From Pseudomonas sp. MWU16-30317 (GTDB lineage Bacteria; Pseudomonadota; Gammaproteobacteria; Pseudomonadales; Pseudomonadaceae): a DNA stretch of 64,000 nt. A model generated the notes under the pieces. That model saw only the letters and a list, made by a program, of their open reading frames with translations. It did no database searches and was not told where the DNA came from. The stretch covers positions 434,001 to 498,000 of the forward strand of contig NZ_JAIWJA010000002.1 in NCBI RefSeq assembly GCF_020515695.1, written 5' to 3'. The position numbers were made by a program, and so were the translations under genes. The stretch's first letter is position 1. The number at the start of each line of letters is the position of its first letter. Below, one piece after another: positions 63,332 through 64,000 of the stretch.

Positions 63332-64000
63332 TCACCACTCAAACGCCGGCCGCCGCACCATCTGCGCGGCCCGTTCGATATCGGGTGCAAGCCAGCGATC
63401 CTCGTCATAGGCCGGCACCTCGCTGCGTAACAGTCGCCAGGCCCGGTCGGTTCCCATCCCCAAACGCTGCGGCTGAAGAAACTCGAACGCCTGCGCCGCC
63501 AGCAAATACTCGATGGCCAGCACCTGAGTGGTGTTGTCGATGACCTTGAGCAGCTTCAGCGTGGCACCGGTGCCCAAGCTCAAGTGGTCTTCCTGCAGTG
63601 CCGAGGTGACGAAGTTGTCGACCACCGCCGGCTGTGCCAAATGGCGATTTTCCCCGACCAGCGCGGCCGCCACATACTGGGTGATCATCATCCCCGAATT
63701 GACCCCCGGCTGGCTCACCAGAAACGCCGGCAGGCCACTGACCAACGGGTTGATCAGCCGATCCAGACGGCGCTCGGCCACGCCTGCCAACTCCGCGACC
63801 GCAATGCACATCAGGTCCGCCGCCATGGCCAGCGATTCGCCGTGGGGATTGGCCTGGGACAGCACGCGATACGCCTCTGGAGTACCGACCACCAGCGGAT
63901 TGTCGGTGACCGAGGCCAGTTCGGCATCGATCTGCCGCTCGGCGTGTTTGAACTGATCACGGCAGGCGCCGTGAATCTGAGGGATGGAGCGAATGCTCAT
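63332..64000 (-). CDS. hutH: Histidine ammonia-lyase family enzyme (N-terminus beyond window)
   Basis: The 222 residues seen are the C-terminal part of an aromatic amino-acid lyase: SIRSIPQIHGACRDQFKHAE corresponds to the YSLRCxPQVxGA box, followed by LASVTDNPLV, SQANPHGESLAMAADLM, LVSGLPAFLV and LSLGTGATLKLLKVID. HutH converts histidine to urocanate. The MIO-forming Ala-Ser-Gly site lies upstream, beyond the right edge, so the enzyme subtype cannot be settled; the IRSIPQIHG wording differs from standard HutH and may mark a paralogue. The ATG at 64000 is internal. Confidence 0.8.
   Translation of the reverse strand: MSIRSIPQIHGACRDQFKHAERQIDAELASVTDNPLVVGTPEAYRVLSQANPHGESLAMAADLMCIAVAELAGVAERRLDRLINPLVSGLPAFLVSQPGVNSGMMITQYVAAALVGENRHLAQPAVVDNFVTSALQEDHLSLGTGATLKLLKVIDNTTQVLAIEYLLAAQAFEFLQPQRLGMGTDRAWRLLRSEVPAYDEDRWLAPDIERAAQMVRRPAFEW

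Overview
The window is about 64 kb of a GC-rich chromosome from a fluorescent Pseudomonas of the P. fluorescens/P. putida type, not P. aeruginosa. The evidence is an algU-mucA-mucB-mucD cluster without mucC, lepA-lepB-DUF4845-rnc-era-recO-pdxJ synteny, membrane PQQ glucose dehydrogenases, and many Pseudomonas REP-type inverted repeats between genes. No prophage, insertion sequence, CRISPR array or integrase gene was seen.

Layout. 1-4.2 kb: HDOD protein (cut by the left edge), ygfZ, sdhE-ygfX and nadB. 4.2-8.7 kb: the AlgU envelope-stress sigma factor, its regulators MucA and MucB, and the protease MucD. 8.8-15.2 kb: lepA, lepB, DUF4845, rnc, era, recO, pdxJ. 15.3-21.7 kb: nadE, a FecBCD-type iron/siderophore ABC transporter, cmoA-cmoB and a chagasin-like lipoprotein. 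21.9-31 kb: an orphan Rhs gene, a second Lon protease, a four-gene operon (cupredoxin, GGDEF/EAL protein, DUF3034 protein, truncated-globin lipoprotein) and a second orphan Rhs gene. 31-36.5 kb: two tandem paralogous glucose dehydrogenases. 36.7-45.5 kb: a VF530 protein, a Pr6Pr membrane protein, a yqjI-yqjH ferric-siderophore reductase operon, a large class A penicillin-binding protein, bepA, a TusA-like protein and an AI-2E family permease. 45.5-51.6 kb: a third orphan Rhs gene, bcp, gcvR, dapA-bamC, a metallo-hydrolase, purC and tRNA-Ser(CGA). 51.7-64 kb: a two-component system, two secreted hydrolase-like proteins, a secreted AlgE-type epimerase homologue with altered active-site residues, several unrecognised proteins, a flavin reductase, a probable broken gene and the end of a histidine ammonia-lyase gene.

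Most interesting signal. Three short orphan Rhs genes (21861-22772, 30006-30956, 45592-46398) lie far apart. Each carries only the last ~100 residues of the Rhs core, ending in DPxGH, joined to an unrelated C-terminal domain, and none has an obvious immunity gene. All three have a near-palindromic 17-bp element starting CCTA(T/G)CA, placed 58-63 bp before the start codon. Dispersed toxin-like genes sharing one upstream element look like a co-regulated set. Other notable points are the cupredoxin/c-di-GMP/globin operon with a perfect inverted repeat upstream, the double YqjI-type operator next to a Fur-like box, the epimerase homologue with two catalytic residues replaced, and the duplicated glucose dehydrogenase.
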